Origin: Polytrichum commune
Taxonomy: Eukaryota; Streptophyta; Polytrichopsida; Polytrichales; Polytrichaceae
DNA: 64,000 nucleotides
Direction: 5' to 3'
NCBI GenBank assembly: GCA_950295325.1
Contig: OX485805.1
Span: 16,913,501 to 16,977,500 of the forward strand
The translations under genes and the position numbers were made by a program. The notes under the pieces were generated by a model. It searched no databases, was not told where the DNA came from, and saw only the letters and a program-made list of their open reading frames with translations. Shown in pieces: positions 1-13,473 of this stretch. Position 1 is the first letter of the stretch. Every line of letters starts with the position of its first letter.

Positions 1-1570
1 TGTCACAAAACAACTATGTTTTGGATAACTCTCTATGATCAAGATCACCCAACAATATACGTATTTGTGGTTACAATTTCAATACAAAACCTTGCAAGAA
101 TTTGACGTACATAATACAATGAAGGATGTTAAAACGCATTACCATGTCACGCTATGTTGGTGGTTGTATTCTACTGCGGCCACAAAGGAAGGGCTTTCAC
201 AATCTTTCAAAACAATTGAGATTGTGGACTTTCTATAACAAGCAATGAATTGGTCACCTACTCTTGGTAGGTTATGAGGAAGGTTAACTAATATGTGTTA
301 TATTTGTTAACAAAACACTCATTTGGGGTATATTAAGTCCATGATCTTGATTTGACTACACTCAATTGTTATACATAACACCATTTGTTTTTGGGTCAAT
401 TTAATTGATCCTATCGTAACTTAGACATTGTAGGAGATATAAATTTTGAGCATGCTTTAGTTGTTGCAAATTTGAATTTTGGATCAATAATTTTGATTGT
501 TCCGGAACATACGTGCTTGCATCCAACAACCCAACATAACACACACAAAGTACATACACTACAAGTTCACAATCTAGTGACTAAGGCTCTTATTGAAGAT
601 TTGGCTTACAAAGTATACATATGGGAGGGCCATTGTTTAACCTAGCTATGTACGATTCAATAGGGTGCTATGATTGTTTTGGTAGAGGTAAGTATGTTCT
701 TTGGATGCCACAAATTAAATAGCACAAGTGTATAATAGGGGTTTTTTTGAGGCATTGATGTTTATAATATATGTAAGGGGGAGTTATTGTTTACTATAAT
801 TGTTTGTTGTCTACAAATAAAGTGGCTATTGAAAATCTAAAAGTATATGTAGATGTACAAATCACATCCGTCAAGTTAAAAAAATTGACAATACTTTTGC
901 TTATGTTATAACTTAAATGACCATTTGTTGGTACATCTAGATGCTATCATTTCCCTAGCTTCAACGACACATGTTGCATGGTCAAATTCTCACAAGCTAT
1001 ATCATGATGATGAAAATTTCTTTAAAACCTTTCTCAAATTTGAAAGCGAAAGTGGATTGGGGATGAGGTATTTCATTTGGAACTGAACCTTGAGATGAGA
1101 CATTTAATCTAGAAGATGTTGGTTTCCAACTCCATAAATACAAGGCTATAATCACAACATTGAATATTGGAATTTATCTCAAACCTCCCTTGAAAACGTT
1201 CTCAAATCTAAGTTTCATTCACTTTAGACACCCACTGTAACAAACCTCCCACATGTTTGCTACCAACTTTCACAATAACAATTATCAATCAAAATGATGA
1301 GTTGAAGAACTCAAATTATTTTCCTTGTGACATCTAATTACAATCATAGACTAATTAGATATTGGTCTAAGCTTAACCACCCGACCATAGGAGAGAGACA
1401 AAAAAGATCCTCTCTCCTCCCCTGAGCTTCCTCTTATCCCAAAGGCACAAGTTTTACTTCCTATTTTCACATACACTAGAAGTATTCTATTCATAGCTCT
1501 ATCTTTTAGTTCTACTATGAATCTTCTATCTTTTGTTCTTCTAGAACTTACTTCCATCTTTTAACCCAAT
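1..1570. other. A+T-rich intergenic DNA, no gene seen
   Basis: All six frames are short and none shows a recognisable domain or a plausible splice chain. No tRNA, rRNA or long inverted repeat was seen. Probably decayed intergenic or transposon-derived sequence. Confidence 0.5.
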
Positions 1571-2002
1571 CACATTCTTCCAGTTGGAACTGTCTAATTC
1601 CAACTTGATTCATCCATCCCTTCATCTAGTTGGAACCGTTTAATTGCAACTTGATCCATCCATCCATTCTTCCAGTGGGAGCCATCTAATTCCAACTTGA
1701 TCCATCCATTCATTCTTCTAGTGGGAGCCGTCTAATTCCAACTTGATCCATCCATCCAATCTTCTAGTTGGAACTATCTAATTCCAACTTGATTCTTTCA
1801 TCCATTCTTATATTTGGAAATGTCCAATTCCAGTGCACCTCATTGAGAGCTATCTAACTCATGTGCACATGTTCTCATTATGGAATGGTCTAATTTCAAT
1901 GCACTAAATGTAGAGTTGTCTAACTCCTGTGCACATATTGTCAACTTGGAGTTGTCTAGCTCCAATCCATCCATCTTCAACTGGGAGTTGTCTTGCTCCC
2001 AT
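1571..2002. repeat. Hairpin-forming minisatellite, about 50-bp units
   Basis: Roughly eight to ten degenerate units follow each other. The first five are about 50 bp and share a core of the form AGTTGGAA-n-GTCTA-n-TTCCAACT followed by TTGATCCATCCATCC. Later units (from about 1840) keep the GTCTA centre but change both arms together, for example GAGTT-GTCT-AACTC near 1914 and TGGGAG...CTCCCA near 1984. The arms of most units are therefore complementary and each could fold into a short stem-loop. Short open frames crossing it are incidental. Confidence 0.75.
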
Positions 2003-4724
2003 CATCCTCTACTTACACACTGGCTTATGTGGTTAGAATATTCAATCACCCAACAAAATTTCTAGTTACCTTACACCCACCCCACCATCCGGTACTCCAA
2101 GACAACTTGGCACAATCCAAATGCACATATTGCAAAGCCTGTGAACAAATGGGAGAGTAAAATGCTTACAACATATGCCATGCTGGGTAATGAAGGCCAA
2201 TAGGTTATACTTCTATGTACAAGGTTGACTAGATAATGATAAAACACCTTCATGTATGCAGCCATAACTTTAAATTACAACAAAGTCATGTGCATTATAA
2301 CCAAATCATATACAATTGCAACCCTCGTCAAGTACTAATAGCAAATAATATATAAAATTTTATGAACTTTTGATATATGCAGGTGATTGTAGCTATTTTT
2401 TCAAGGCCCAATTACTAACATTCAAGGTACAATTATATGTTAAGGCTTGTTTCTAGATCTACAAACACAAGGTTGATGACATGATAATAGACCCATGGAC
2501 AAGATGTCGAGCACGAATTCCATGGTAATAGGGTTTCTTTTGCAAATGTCAAATGTCCCCTTTCATTCCATTTATAGTCAAAACATTCAAATTATATGGA
2601 ATATATTTTATAAATGAAAACTTATATCTCATGTTATTGCTCACTGCTCACATGCTGCACTAAATATGATATTAGTGTCATATGATATTTGATGTCAATG
2701 TGGTAACTTCTTGTGAACACTTATGGACAAGTTTACAAATGTTGTCATGGATGATGGATGAGTTCATCCATTGGCAAAAACCCAACCTTCCCTTGTCAAC
2801 AACTTGTGATGAAGTATTGTCATGAATGATTGAAACTTGGATGAAAAATCACTTGGTAAGTGATAGTAATTGCAACACTGTAAGTCTATAATCCCCAAAA
2901 GATTTACAAAGAATGACAAATAATGTTGGGTTGGTGATAGTATACCGTGGTTTACAATCAATATTGAACATGACAATTAGAATTGGTGATTCTAAATATC
3001 ATAATTAGTGTGGCTTCCCTATGCTACACAATGGTCTACAAGTTTACTAAAAGTGTACACAAATGACGCTTAGCATTAGCATGCTCGAGAGTTCTTTCTC
3101 TTGCATAAAAATATGTAAACACACGACACTTGCCATTAATATGCTCAATAATATCTTCCCCTTATATTAAAATGCAAAATTATCATCTCAAATATCCCTA
3201 ATGCGGTACTCTACATGTCATAATGTAAATAAATTTTCATTGCAAAAGAATAACTTATGTTGACAAATTGTATGAAGTTCACAATTAGCAGACATGCCGC
3301 TTTGAGACCCCTAGGCATCTGGTACAAGCCCTTTGCAAATAGTGTACATGACATTGAATACCATAAACAATGTGAACTATTTCGGGGTCTCTAATGCCAT
3401 TTGCAGAGTCAGACGGTAAAAAGGTTTTTTTTCAAACTATCTAATGGATGAATTCACATGGACATCACTAATCACTACAATCCACCCTTGATATGTGTTA
3501 CCTAAATAAGTGTTCAAATTGCAAATGTGTTAAGGAAAATTATGCTCCTGCAAAAAGTCCAAAACATACACGAGTAAGCGTTAATTGTTACGTGTTAAAA
3601 TAAATTATAAAAAGTATGCTCCCCTCTTCAATAAATTCACCTCGATAAGTGTTAATATGGATGAAAGTGAAGCTATGAAAGTTTATACCTTGGATGAAAT
3701 TGAATTAGGTCCATTGCAAATCATGTATAGATCATGTTGGGGTCCGTCATGTATAGATCAATTATGAACCATAATTTGCTCCAACAATCCCTACACACCT
3801 ACCAAGGAAGAAATTATAGGTAATATTCTTGATGAAAGAGACGATGCAACTGGCAATGAACCCATTGAAGAAGTTGACAATGTGCAAATTGAAGATGTGG
3901 TGGTAGATAGAGTAAATTCAAGGATGTTGAAAGTGAATTAATGACCTTGAAACAAATTTTGGAACAATGACCTACTCATTTTACACCTCTCACCCAAAGC
4001 ATTCAAACGCTTCAAAATGAAATAGGATCTTGGCGTGCACAAGAATCTCATCAAACTACTTTACATTCGTTCTTCCATTATGCTCAGATGTATGATGACA
4101 TTCATGTCTTATGTATTTTCATTCTCTATTTATATAAGTGCCATTGCTTGTCATTCCAATGTCACATAAATGTAATTCATATAAGTGTTACAAATTGTCT
4201 ATGATACCCCCAATAAGTGTTAAAAGTGTTAACACCACATAAGTGTTATAAGTTTCATGCTCCAAACCAAGAGCCATGACCTGAAATTGTGAGAGCCAAA
4301 AAGAAAGTATCCGAAGGCCGTCCCAACACACCTCCAAAATCATGTAGCGTGGTCACGGATCCTCAAGTGTAGTGTGAAGTCATATGTTGTTGGGCCCTCA
4401 ATCAATTGCTATTTTCAATGAATTTCTATTCATGTGGGTCCTCACACATGATAAAAATAGAATATATCAATGGTTGTGAGTGTTCAGAGTGCCGTGGTCT
4501 CCTGGTTTAGTGTTCGACATACCTCCAAGAGGTGGTTTTTGAAAAGAGTCCAAGTGACCATGAAACGCGATCCATTGAATGCCATGTCAAAATCCACGTA
4601 GACTTTACATCCATCTTGCATCCACATACTCGGTTGGCCCCTCAAGCGTAGTGTGAAAGCAAACTTGGACGGGCTCCACCTTTTTCCACCAATGAGAGTG
4701 CTTGAAGGGTAACTGTCACGGGCT
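2003..4724. other. Intergenic DNA, no gene seen
   Basis: A+T-rich sequence with many scattered copies of short words such as AAGTGTTA between 3.5 and 4.3 kb. No open frame has domain character. Nothing else is supportable here. Confidence 0.45.
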
Positions 4725-4729
4725 CTCAG

Positions 4730-5159
4730 GGGCGGTTTACACTATGGACCATGAAGTCGTCCCACGTAAGAGGCCTATTTTGCGTGGGACGACTTCCATG
4801 GTCCGAGTTACTAAAATATTAGTTTTCATGGTTCATGGGCCCTTCACTAGGTGTAAACTGAATGTGGACCATGAAGAATGACCATGCACCAAAAAGGCTT
4901 AAAACGGCATTTTTCTGACATGGGCCCTTGCTCTTTTTCCCGGACCACCTCTTTTGCTTGTCCCAACGGAAAACCCGTTGGACCATGGCAGTGGATAGAG
5001 TAGGCTTAAAAAATAATATTTTGTGGACCTCAATCTCTGTGGTCACTCTGCCATTTTTTCCTTGGTGTAAACCCAAGTCGTCCCGGGACGACTTCAACGT
5101 CCAATCACATCGCTTAGACGGCCGTGGGACGACTTCATGGTCCATAGTGTAAACCGCCC
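4730..5159. mobile_element. MITE with 36-bp terminal inverted repeats
   Basis: The left end reads GGGCGGTTTACACTATGGACC and continues into GTCGTCCCACG; the right end is its reverse complement over about 36 bp. The flanks are CTCAG on both sides (4725-4729 and 5160-5164), a 5-bp target duplication. If one more G is counted as element, the duplication is TCA, 3 bp, which would suit PIF/Harbinger (Tourist-like) elements. The interior holds further inverted copies of the GTCGTCCCACG word, including a 20-bp palindrome near 5072-5092. It has no transposase, so it is non-autonomous. Near-identity of the ends suggests fairly recent insertion. Confidence 0.85.
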
Positions 5160-8100
5160 CTCAGTCTCGTGTGTGAAGTGGCCCTTGATCTGCACTAGCT
5201 TGGGGCATCCAATGGTTATATTCTGAGGGCCCACATGACGAAACACATACTACTTAACAATGTGGTGTCACCCAAATCCCAAAAGACGTGCAATGTTTTC
5301 ATGTGGAATAAGTCATGTATCAAATAATATACTTATAGATGTGGTATCTATTTTACGGCTTTATTCAGCAACCGCAATGTTCCGACATTCTCCCCACTCC
5401 TCAGCTCGGGGGTCGAATAATAATAATAATAATAATAATAATTCGCTGGCACCAAAGTCCTAGCCCGGCCCTAGCCGCCTGCCAACCGCCGATTTTGTGA
5501 TTCGATCTCGTGTCAAAACCGGCCTCATTCCCCTTGTGATCCCCCGCCCCCATTCTAGATGAATGGAGGCTTCCGGGTTTTTAATTAAGTGTGTTAATAA
5601 TACGGATGAAATGTGTCCGTATTAACGGGTGGGTGTTATATGAACCATATGGCGGGGCCCTGGGGTCCTATCGGCCCCTGGCTCTTGCGTAAACTCTATA
5701 GCACTATCAATATACCTCTGATTCTTAGTATGGAGGCGGCAGTCGACTGCTCACATCATGAGCTCCACGGGGACGTTCATATTAGTTTTTTTTTTTTTTT
5801 TTTTCTCTCTAATGGTGATGCAATGAGTCGTTTTTAGGGGCATCATGCTCATTTTTTAGATGGGTTTTTGGAGAAATAAGTAAGAAAAAATTTTTGAGTG
5901 AAGAAGGTTATTAGAAGGGAAACTTAGTTGAGAGCAAGAGAGATCCTATGGTACGCTGCAAGATGCAGTAATGACTTCAATCCAACATCTATAGGTTTAG
6001 GTTTATGTCGCAGCATAAGCACTTCAGCAAAATAATTAATTAATGACGTTTTGAGACGGAGTCTATGTGGGGGCCCGCCATAAGGTTCATATGAAGATGT
6101 TGATATTGTGTTTCATATGATATGTTGTGTTTAGAAGAAAGCAACATCACAACATTCATCTGCAGTGAGCCGGGCTACTAGTTTATTAGGCTGAATCTAC
6201 TATGGACAAGCATCATGGAGGTATAATTTTCGCACATCTATGTCAGACGTCCGGCCCCACCTAACTTGGTCGCTCAAATAGATAAAGTTATGCAACATGG
6301 ATGTGCCAAGGATAAGATAAACATGCTTAATTTGGTTACTTATGTTAATCATAAACCTTGACTTGAATGATATGTGGTTAGGTGTGGTAGTTTATGTTCT
6401 AAGCTTGGCACTCACCGTAGGCTCCCCACCAATGTCCGAAAAGTTTTTGAAGTTATTAAGGTTAATTGCCTACCTCTTTAAAAGGGCATAAGCTATTTCC
6501 CTCATGGCATAGGTTGCATCATACAATATCAAATTTTTGTAAGTTGAAAACCTTTTGAGTTTTTAAGTTACCCGCCAATTGCCTTCAAAACAAATTTTTA
6601 ATAGGTTAAAATCCTTCATATCTTTTAATGTTGTAGGCTTTAAATTCAAATTTTGAGTACTAAGTGGTATCCTTGGCAGGAATTGAACCTGGCTAAGCCC
6701 TTCACCACGTTTGAAGGCCAAGGATTAACCAACTCTTTTTTAAAGAGTTGATTATAAGTTATGAAAGGTTGCTAAAATTCAAATGAGTTTAAGGGTGAAA
6801 GTCCTCACCATCTTCTGATTCAACCTCTACTCTTCCTGGAAGATATAGCCTAAAGATATGTACTTAGGCCAACTAATTTCCCAATTTGAAGAAGGAAGAA
6901 TGACTAAAATCCTCTCTTTCAAAAAATTTGTAGGCAAAATTTCCTACATGTTTTTTATCACATAGGTTGATATCCTATGTTTTTAAATTGTGCATAGGCT
7001 CTTTGTCCTACACTTTCAAAAATTTATAGGCTAAGTCACAAATTTTGTAGGCTGCATTTGTATTAACCTTAGGCTCTTGCCGGACGCTGCTCCCCACCAA
7101 GAAGAAGGCAAAGTATAAACACTTCCGTCCACATGTTTATGGTTATAAATTCACTTCAATTGAGTCGCACGAAAGTGAGTGAGAGTGTATGATGGGACAC
7201 CATTAGTCCTATTAGTGTGGGTTACCATTGGGAGTTTTGACGTTGCTATTACTTTTAGTGTACTTACCTCCATAGTGGAATCGACATAGAGAACAATGTC
7301 CATGTCAAATTCAAGTATGCTATAGTGGTTGCCGACGGCGTGGGCACCTTCACTTATGACGGGAGATACACAATTAGTGTGGATTAGCTCAATGAAGAGC
7401 AAGACATCCATCCGGCCCGCATGGATGGATGATAATGGTGGGTGGATGGATGGATGGATGATAATGGTGGTTGGGTGGGTGCCCCATTCGAGGAGGGACT
7501 CGTGGGGGAGATCTCGCAGCAGCCGGCGTAAGTTAGATGTGCGATCTCCGTGCTGAAAGGGGCAGAGAGAGAAAGAGAGACATATGTTTGGATGGATGAA
7601 AAGTGTGCATACATGGTATGGTGTTCATCACATGGATGAAATTTCTTTGAGGCTGGTTTACTTGGTATGATGTTACATTTTTAAAACAATACTTGAGGTT
7701 ATTTTCATACTTAAAAGTGGATTTAGGTGAACCAATACATACACTCGTTCCTTGTTGGATGCCTAAACCCTTGTCTCCAAGGAATCAATGTACGGGTCGG
7801 TTTGCGCCCGCCCTTAGAGTACTGCAACATCCAAGGAAAGGATTTTAACTATTGCTTGGGCACTCACCTTTACATGCATGTTTACGTTACAATCTTCTGA
7901 TTTGGGGCAGGTGGATAGTTGACATTGTGTTGTGCTGACATTTCTCAACTCAACAACGAGGTCGTTTGTACGGTTATTCCACCACCAAATGTGCACATTC
8001 TTCTATAATGGGCTTATGGATTGGGATGAGATGTTTTAGATCATTTGGGATAGGTTTTGCTTTGATTTTGAGAGGTTAAGGGGGAGGGATTTGTAAGTGT

Positions 8101-9284
8101 TGGAGAGAGCTAACTTTCATAACATGATATGTGGCATATATAGCCACACTCCACCACTTTAAGCTTGAAACGGTGATCGCCCCAAAACTTCTCCAACCAA
8201 ATGGCCACAACGTCAATAATTAACCATTACTAAGAAAGAAGTGTTACTGTGTCTTTAAACTATAATTTCACTTTTTTCTTCTTCAATACAAGACAAAATA
8301 ATTGGGAATTGTCCCAAGGACATTCATTAGTTTCCCAATTACTTATCATGTTTTTGCAACAAATCGACAAATAACGAGTCATAGCCATTTCTAGGCACTA
8401 CAAGTCTTGGCCCAACATTGACCAAGCCTTGCGGTAGCTATGGTTTGCATCCGCCACATTGGCCATTGTTGCCGCATGCCCCGACTACTAGTTGCCAATA
8501 GTTGTATGGATGAACCTTCAACCTTTTAACTTCATTACCTTCTAAGTCAAAAAGAAAAAGAAAAAGTTGGAACTTAATTTAACAGACATATACCTTTATG
8601 TTGTGAGGAGTTACCATATTCAACCATATTTTCTTTCATTACTAGCCTGAGCAACCCACTCCAAAAAGGGGCAACATCACGTGAGTGAAGAGACTCTTCG
8701 TTCATGCTTTATCCCACGGGAGCCAACGTCTACGTACCTTTCCAGCCACAATAGAGGGTTCTCTATCCTACCACAAAACAATTAGTCCCCTCAAAAATTG
8801 CCATGTGTCATGCTCACATTAGCCACAACCCACTTGTATCCCACGTGAAAACTACATTTCAACCACATGAGAGTAGAAAGCCCTCTGCAGGATTTGTCTA
8901 TCTATGTATCTATCTAAGCATGCCATGCTTGTGATTGGACTTTTGAGTGTAAACAATAAGCATAATAAGTCACTTGAATTTCCGGTTGCCGCTAGGTATG
9001 ATGTGATTCATAACTCAACTCTACATAATACATTTAGTGCTCATCGGTCGGATAGAATCAAAGAGCATTCAATAAATTTGTTCAATGACTACCGACTCAT
9101 GACGTTCAAGGATGATGCCGCTGTAAGTACCCTTACCTCTTCATTACAAAACTCCGAATTTCTTCCAAGGAAAGCATAACCTAATAACTACTAATAGTTT
9201 AGACACCATGATGATGATGTTGTTGATGATGATGATGATGGCGTGGGATGGAAGAATATACTTGCTAAGAAAAGACACGTTAAT
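5160..9284. other. Intergenic DNA with simple repeats
   Basis: Contains an (AAT)n microsatellite at 5416-5442, a T run near 5786-5804 and GGAT-rich repeats near 7424-7475. No coding region with domain character or coherent splice signals was found on either strand. Confidence 0.45.
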
Positions 9285-9640
9285 GGAAAGAGTCATAGCA
9301 TATTGTAATGATCCCTAAGTAAGTACATGTAAGTAGATGCTATGCAACACTAGCGATTATGGGAACTCATCAACAACATATTATGTTAGGGCAAATTTAC
9401 ACGGAATCCATTAGGCCTTGGCTCTTGAGAATCCTTGAATACCATTGGTTAAGAGAGTCGTTGGAAAGAGTCATAGCATATTGTAATAACCCCTAAGTAA
9501 GTACATGTAAGTAGATGCTATGCAACACTGGCGATTATGGGAACTCATCAACGACATATTATCTTAGGGCATATTTACACGGAATCCATTAGGGTTTGGC
9601 TCTTGAGAATCCTTGAATATCATTGATTAAGAGAGTCACG
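9285..9640. repeat. 178-bp direct tandem duplication
   Basis: Two head-to-tail copies, 9285-9462 and 9463 to about 9636, both starting GGAAAGAGTCATAGCATATT and differing at only a few positions. The copied unit includes the left end of the Tourist-like MITE that begins at 9567, so the duplication probably arose after that insertion. Confidence 0.85.
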
Positions 9641-9944
9641 CTCCTTCCTCCCCCCCTCTCCTCCTGGTATGAGGATAGTTTTGGACGACAACTCATAACA
9701 TCTTCAATGCATGAAAAATCTACATGGAATCCCACATGGCATGATGACTAGGATTATAGGAGACTTTTCTAGGACAACTTTTGAGGGTTGGGATGATAGA
9801 ATGTGCGGTGGGAATTTGGGTTTACACTAAGGGTTCCAAATGTTTTGGGGTTTAGTTCATGGACTTCTCTATGATCTCATCCAAAAAGGAAGGTACTGTG
9901 GCATTTGAGGGCCATGGCCTCATGCCTTTGGTGTAAACATGCCC
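9567..9944. mobile_element. Tourist-like (PIF/Harbinger) MITE
   Basis: A 378-bp element with ends GGGCATATTTACAC and, inverted, GGGCATGTTTACAC (13 of 14 identical), flanked by TTA on both sides (9564-9566 and 9945-9947). A TTA/TAA target duplication and GGG-starting ends are typical of PIF/Harbinger MITEs. It has no coding capacity. A second copy of the left end at about 9391 comes from the local tandem duplication. Confidence 0.75.
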
Positions 9945-9947
9945 TTA

Positions 9948-12900
9948 GGGAGGGAGGGAGGGAGATGGCAAAGGCTACAATAACATGTGCAATAGATTGC
10001 CTATTCACCCACGCAAGTGACCTTGGGTCAAAATCGTGTTACAACAATTTATAACTTTGTGTTATTCATATGTAAAGCAACCACCACAGTCTTAAAGCAA
10101 TTCTTGCGTTTTGTTAATATAATAATAATGACTCATTGTAGTGTGGAATGTTGATAAATTAGCATTGGGACGATCTAATTGCACATATCATTGTAGTTGT
10201 CTTGCTCTTATCTAAGACATCTAGCCCTAGAGGAGGAGGATACATGGTGCCCAACTTGACTATATAATCAAATGCGACGATGGAAGATCACATCGAATGC
10301 ATGACTGGTCACAAACAAATTAATCCAATAAGACCTAGTTGGGAATTGGGATTGAATTAAGCCCAAGGTTTTAGTAGCAACGTCTCAGGTCTATAATCAA
10401 GATTTATGCATGGATTTTGAGTATAATGATGTTGTTTTTAATATTGTGGTTCTATTGGCAAGCCCTATGGTAGTAGACATGGTAGAACCTAGCCTTGAAT
10501 GTGGCCTACCTCTCTCGTTGTTAACACATTTTAGTTGCATGTATATCATGTTGTTTGTGAAAAAATAAAAAAACTTCAGTGGTGTTTCGATTGCGCTACT
10601 TTCAAATGTGTTTACTTAGGGCCTCCATCATATAGTCTTAGTTTTCTTGCTCCAAATAATTTGATTTGTAATGTGCATGTATCAATGTTGCAAAGAACAC
10701 ATACAATTTTATTTTCATTTACTCCATATCTATTTGACTCTTATTTATTTGACTAGACTCCCTTTACCTCTACAAGTAAGATTCTTGGGGCCCCAACTCC
10801 AAGAGCAAGACATCCGATTAGAGGCTCCGACTCAATTTTTTTTTTCACAACATCCACCGAGGGGGGGGGGGGGGGGAGAGGGACAATAAAACATGTCAGT
10901 GGTTGATTCATCCCAATTCAAATCCACTAGATTGATTTGTGGGTCACCGATCCAAGTTTAGGGGTCATTTCAACTAAGATTAATAATTCTCCTTAAACTG
11001 GCTAAAATAGTAATCAACCTTTCACCCTCCCTTTGTTAGGTGTCATGACACTTTACCCCTTTAGCTTTGGCCATGAAAGATGGGTAAATGTTTACAAGAC
11101 CTACCAACGGGAAGGTTGAAACCGTCAATTCCCGAGCATGGATATTGTTGTTTAAGGCCAGAAAAATACCAACATTTGGGTGAGAGATGGCATATCATTC
11201 CACTAAGATCAAATATGGATGAATTAATAAAATCGAACATTGTAAGATGTGTGTTTTGATGCACGGTGTATTGATAAATATATAGATGAAATAATGGTAT
11301 CCAAAACCATCATCAAGAAAAAGGTCTCAAAGAACCCACCCATGTATATCAAAATTGTAATTGGTAAATACCAACACCAATCAAAATGGCGTCTCAAGAT
11401 GAGAGAGTCTTTGCATACCCAAATTATTATTCCGTTCAAATACTATCATTCTCTAAACCACATCCACACTAAAACAATTCCTCCCTACCTCCATCAAACA
11501 AACATGCAATTCACGATCACTACAAACACCCGCAAAACTTACAAAAAAGAAAAATCATAATTAGTGTAGTATCAAGTTATTTGTGGTTGGAAACAAAACC
11601 AACGAAAGCAAACGACATCCAAGGAAGACGGAGAGAGAGGGAATTATTGTATACAAATGTACCTCGCATCCATCCAACATCAAAAGGCTTGAAATAGTAT
11701 ACAGCCCAAAGGTTAAGGTGTTTTTCTAATTGATTTGACACCAGCATTAGCTTTAAAGACCCTGAATTAGTGTAGTGCAAGTCATTAGGGATGAAATTGG
11801 CCAGAAACCTCAAGGGAAGTCAAGTTCTTCGGATGTTGGATGGATGAGAGGCGCTCCGCTCGCATGCGAGCGAGGATCCCCTCTGTCCGAGGAAGGGGGC
11901 AGGCGATGGATGAGGACCCCACTCGGCGGATGGGAAGTGCACGAAAACGAGGGATGAAAGCAGGGATCCCGGGGATGAAGGCGCTCGGGGTGGACGGATG
12001 AGAAACGGGGGGTCCGAGGTGGCGCCCTGTCAGCAGCGAGTGGGAGGGGGGGCGAGAGCGCTGCGCTCGTCAGGGGCAGGAGGCCGGGGGGGAGATCTTG
12101 ATGAGGCCGCGAGCCAGCGGCTAGATGCTGGCGGCGCGTGAGGTGGAGGGCCTCCTCCATCAAGTAAATGCGTTGCCGCTGTTCCATTCCAATTCCTTGG
12201 CATTAAGAGTGGGGGCCACCGATCCCGCCTACGCCGCATCGAAAACGAAAAGCCTCTGTCTTCCCAAAATAAGAAGGAGGCATTCATTCGTCAGTCACCC
12301 GCGCTAGACTACGATTAATCTATCAGGACTCGCGTCTCCCACATTCGGAGGAGGCGGAAAGAGGGCGCAATTAATAAAGAAGGAGATCAAGAGGACTTCA
12401 AGAAGACGAGGTTGATGATCAATAAAGGAGGGGAGGGTTCGTTAGAGATCCGCCGTCTCATGCAGAAGCAGGCTGACAGGGCGGCGGCGCTGGCAGGCAG
12501 TCAGGGGTAGCAGTGGCAGTAGAGCAGTAGTAGCAGCAGTAGCAGTAGTCGTAGTAGTCCGAGCTGGACAACTCTCCAAACCAAATCAACAAAACAGAAC
12601 AACCAGACAGATTCTCTCCTCATCTCATCTCATTCCATTCCCATTCCCCAGTTTCCACAGCAGAGTATCGCATCCTCGGACGCATGCAGCTCGCTCGGGT
12701 GGTTGGTTGCCTCCTCACCGTGACACCAATTTATCCGTTACATCGAATGTGGGTGGCTTCATCAGTTCCGAGCTCGTCACTCATAACTTTCTGAGGCTTT
12801 TTCTTTTGGCGGCGCTCCTCAGACTGCGAGCGTCGTGGTGTTGTTGTGATGGTTTTGGGTGTGGTTTTGGTGAGATGAGATGTGATGAGAATAGACGAGC

Positions 12901-13473
12901 AACGACAAGTGGGCGATGATGATGGGTTTGGTGGCTTGGGCTTGGGTTTTGGTTACCTGAGAGAGGGGAGGGTGTGAGATTGGTGGGATTGGGTGGTTCG
13001 CCATGCACGCCCCGCGGAGAGTTTGCTGTCGCTGTTGGTGCGGATATTAGCTGCCTGCCTGCGAGCTCACTCCGCATGCGTTGGGTTTGGTGGGAGGACC
13101 TGCTGGCGTTCTGGGGAAGATCATCGGTGTGATGGGGATGGGGACGGGGACGAGGATGGTTTAAACTGAGCTGAGAGAGTGGGGGTTATGTGTGTGTGTG
13201 TTGATGGATTTTGGGTGTTAAGGTGGGATTCGGCTGTGGTAGGGGATGGGTACTGTGGCACGGGAAATGGTTTCTGCTTCTTCGGTGGATTATGAAGAGC
13301 CCATGGGGCTGATAGTTGTGGATGGGGAGTTACGAGGATTAAGGTGAAGTGGGTGGAGGGAGGAGGTGGTGACGAGGAGGGGGAGGAGGAGGAGCAAGAG
13401 AAGTTTTGGGGGATTGGATTCCTCCAAATCTTCTTGGCCTCAAATGTGAGCCTGGCACAAGGTGGTGGGAGGG
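9948..13473. other. Intergenic DNA and GC-rich upstream region of the acetyltransferase gene
   Basis: A 16-base G run lies at 10861-10876. From about 11820 to 12300 base composition becomes strongly G+C- and CpG-rich, unlike the neighbouring A+T-rich DNA. Then come CAG/TAG-rich repeats (12500-12560) and purine-rich DNA up to the start codon at 13474. The region probably holds the promoter and 5' UTR of the downstream gene. No transcription start can be placed, and the open frames on both strands here look like products of base composition. Confidence 0.45.

Noticed and set aside
4819-5152. Overlapping open frames on both strands, 74-108 codons
   Set aside because: They lie inside a MITE and arise from its inverted repeats; no domain.
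11810-12307. Several open frames of 60-125 codons
   Set aside because: G+C-rich DNA has few stop codons; frames are open on both strands with Pro/Arg-rich, low-complexity products.
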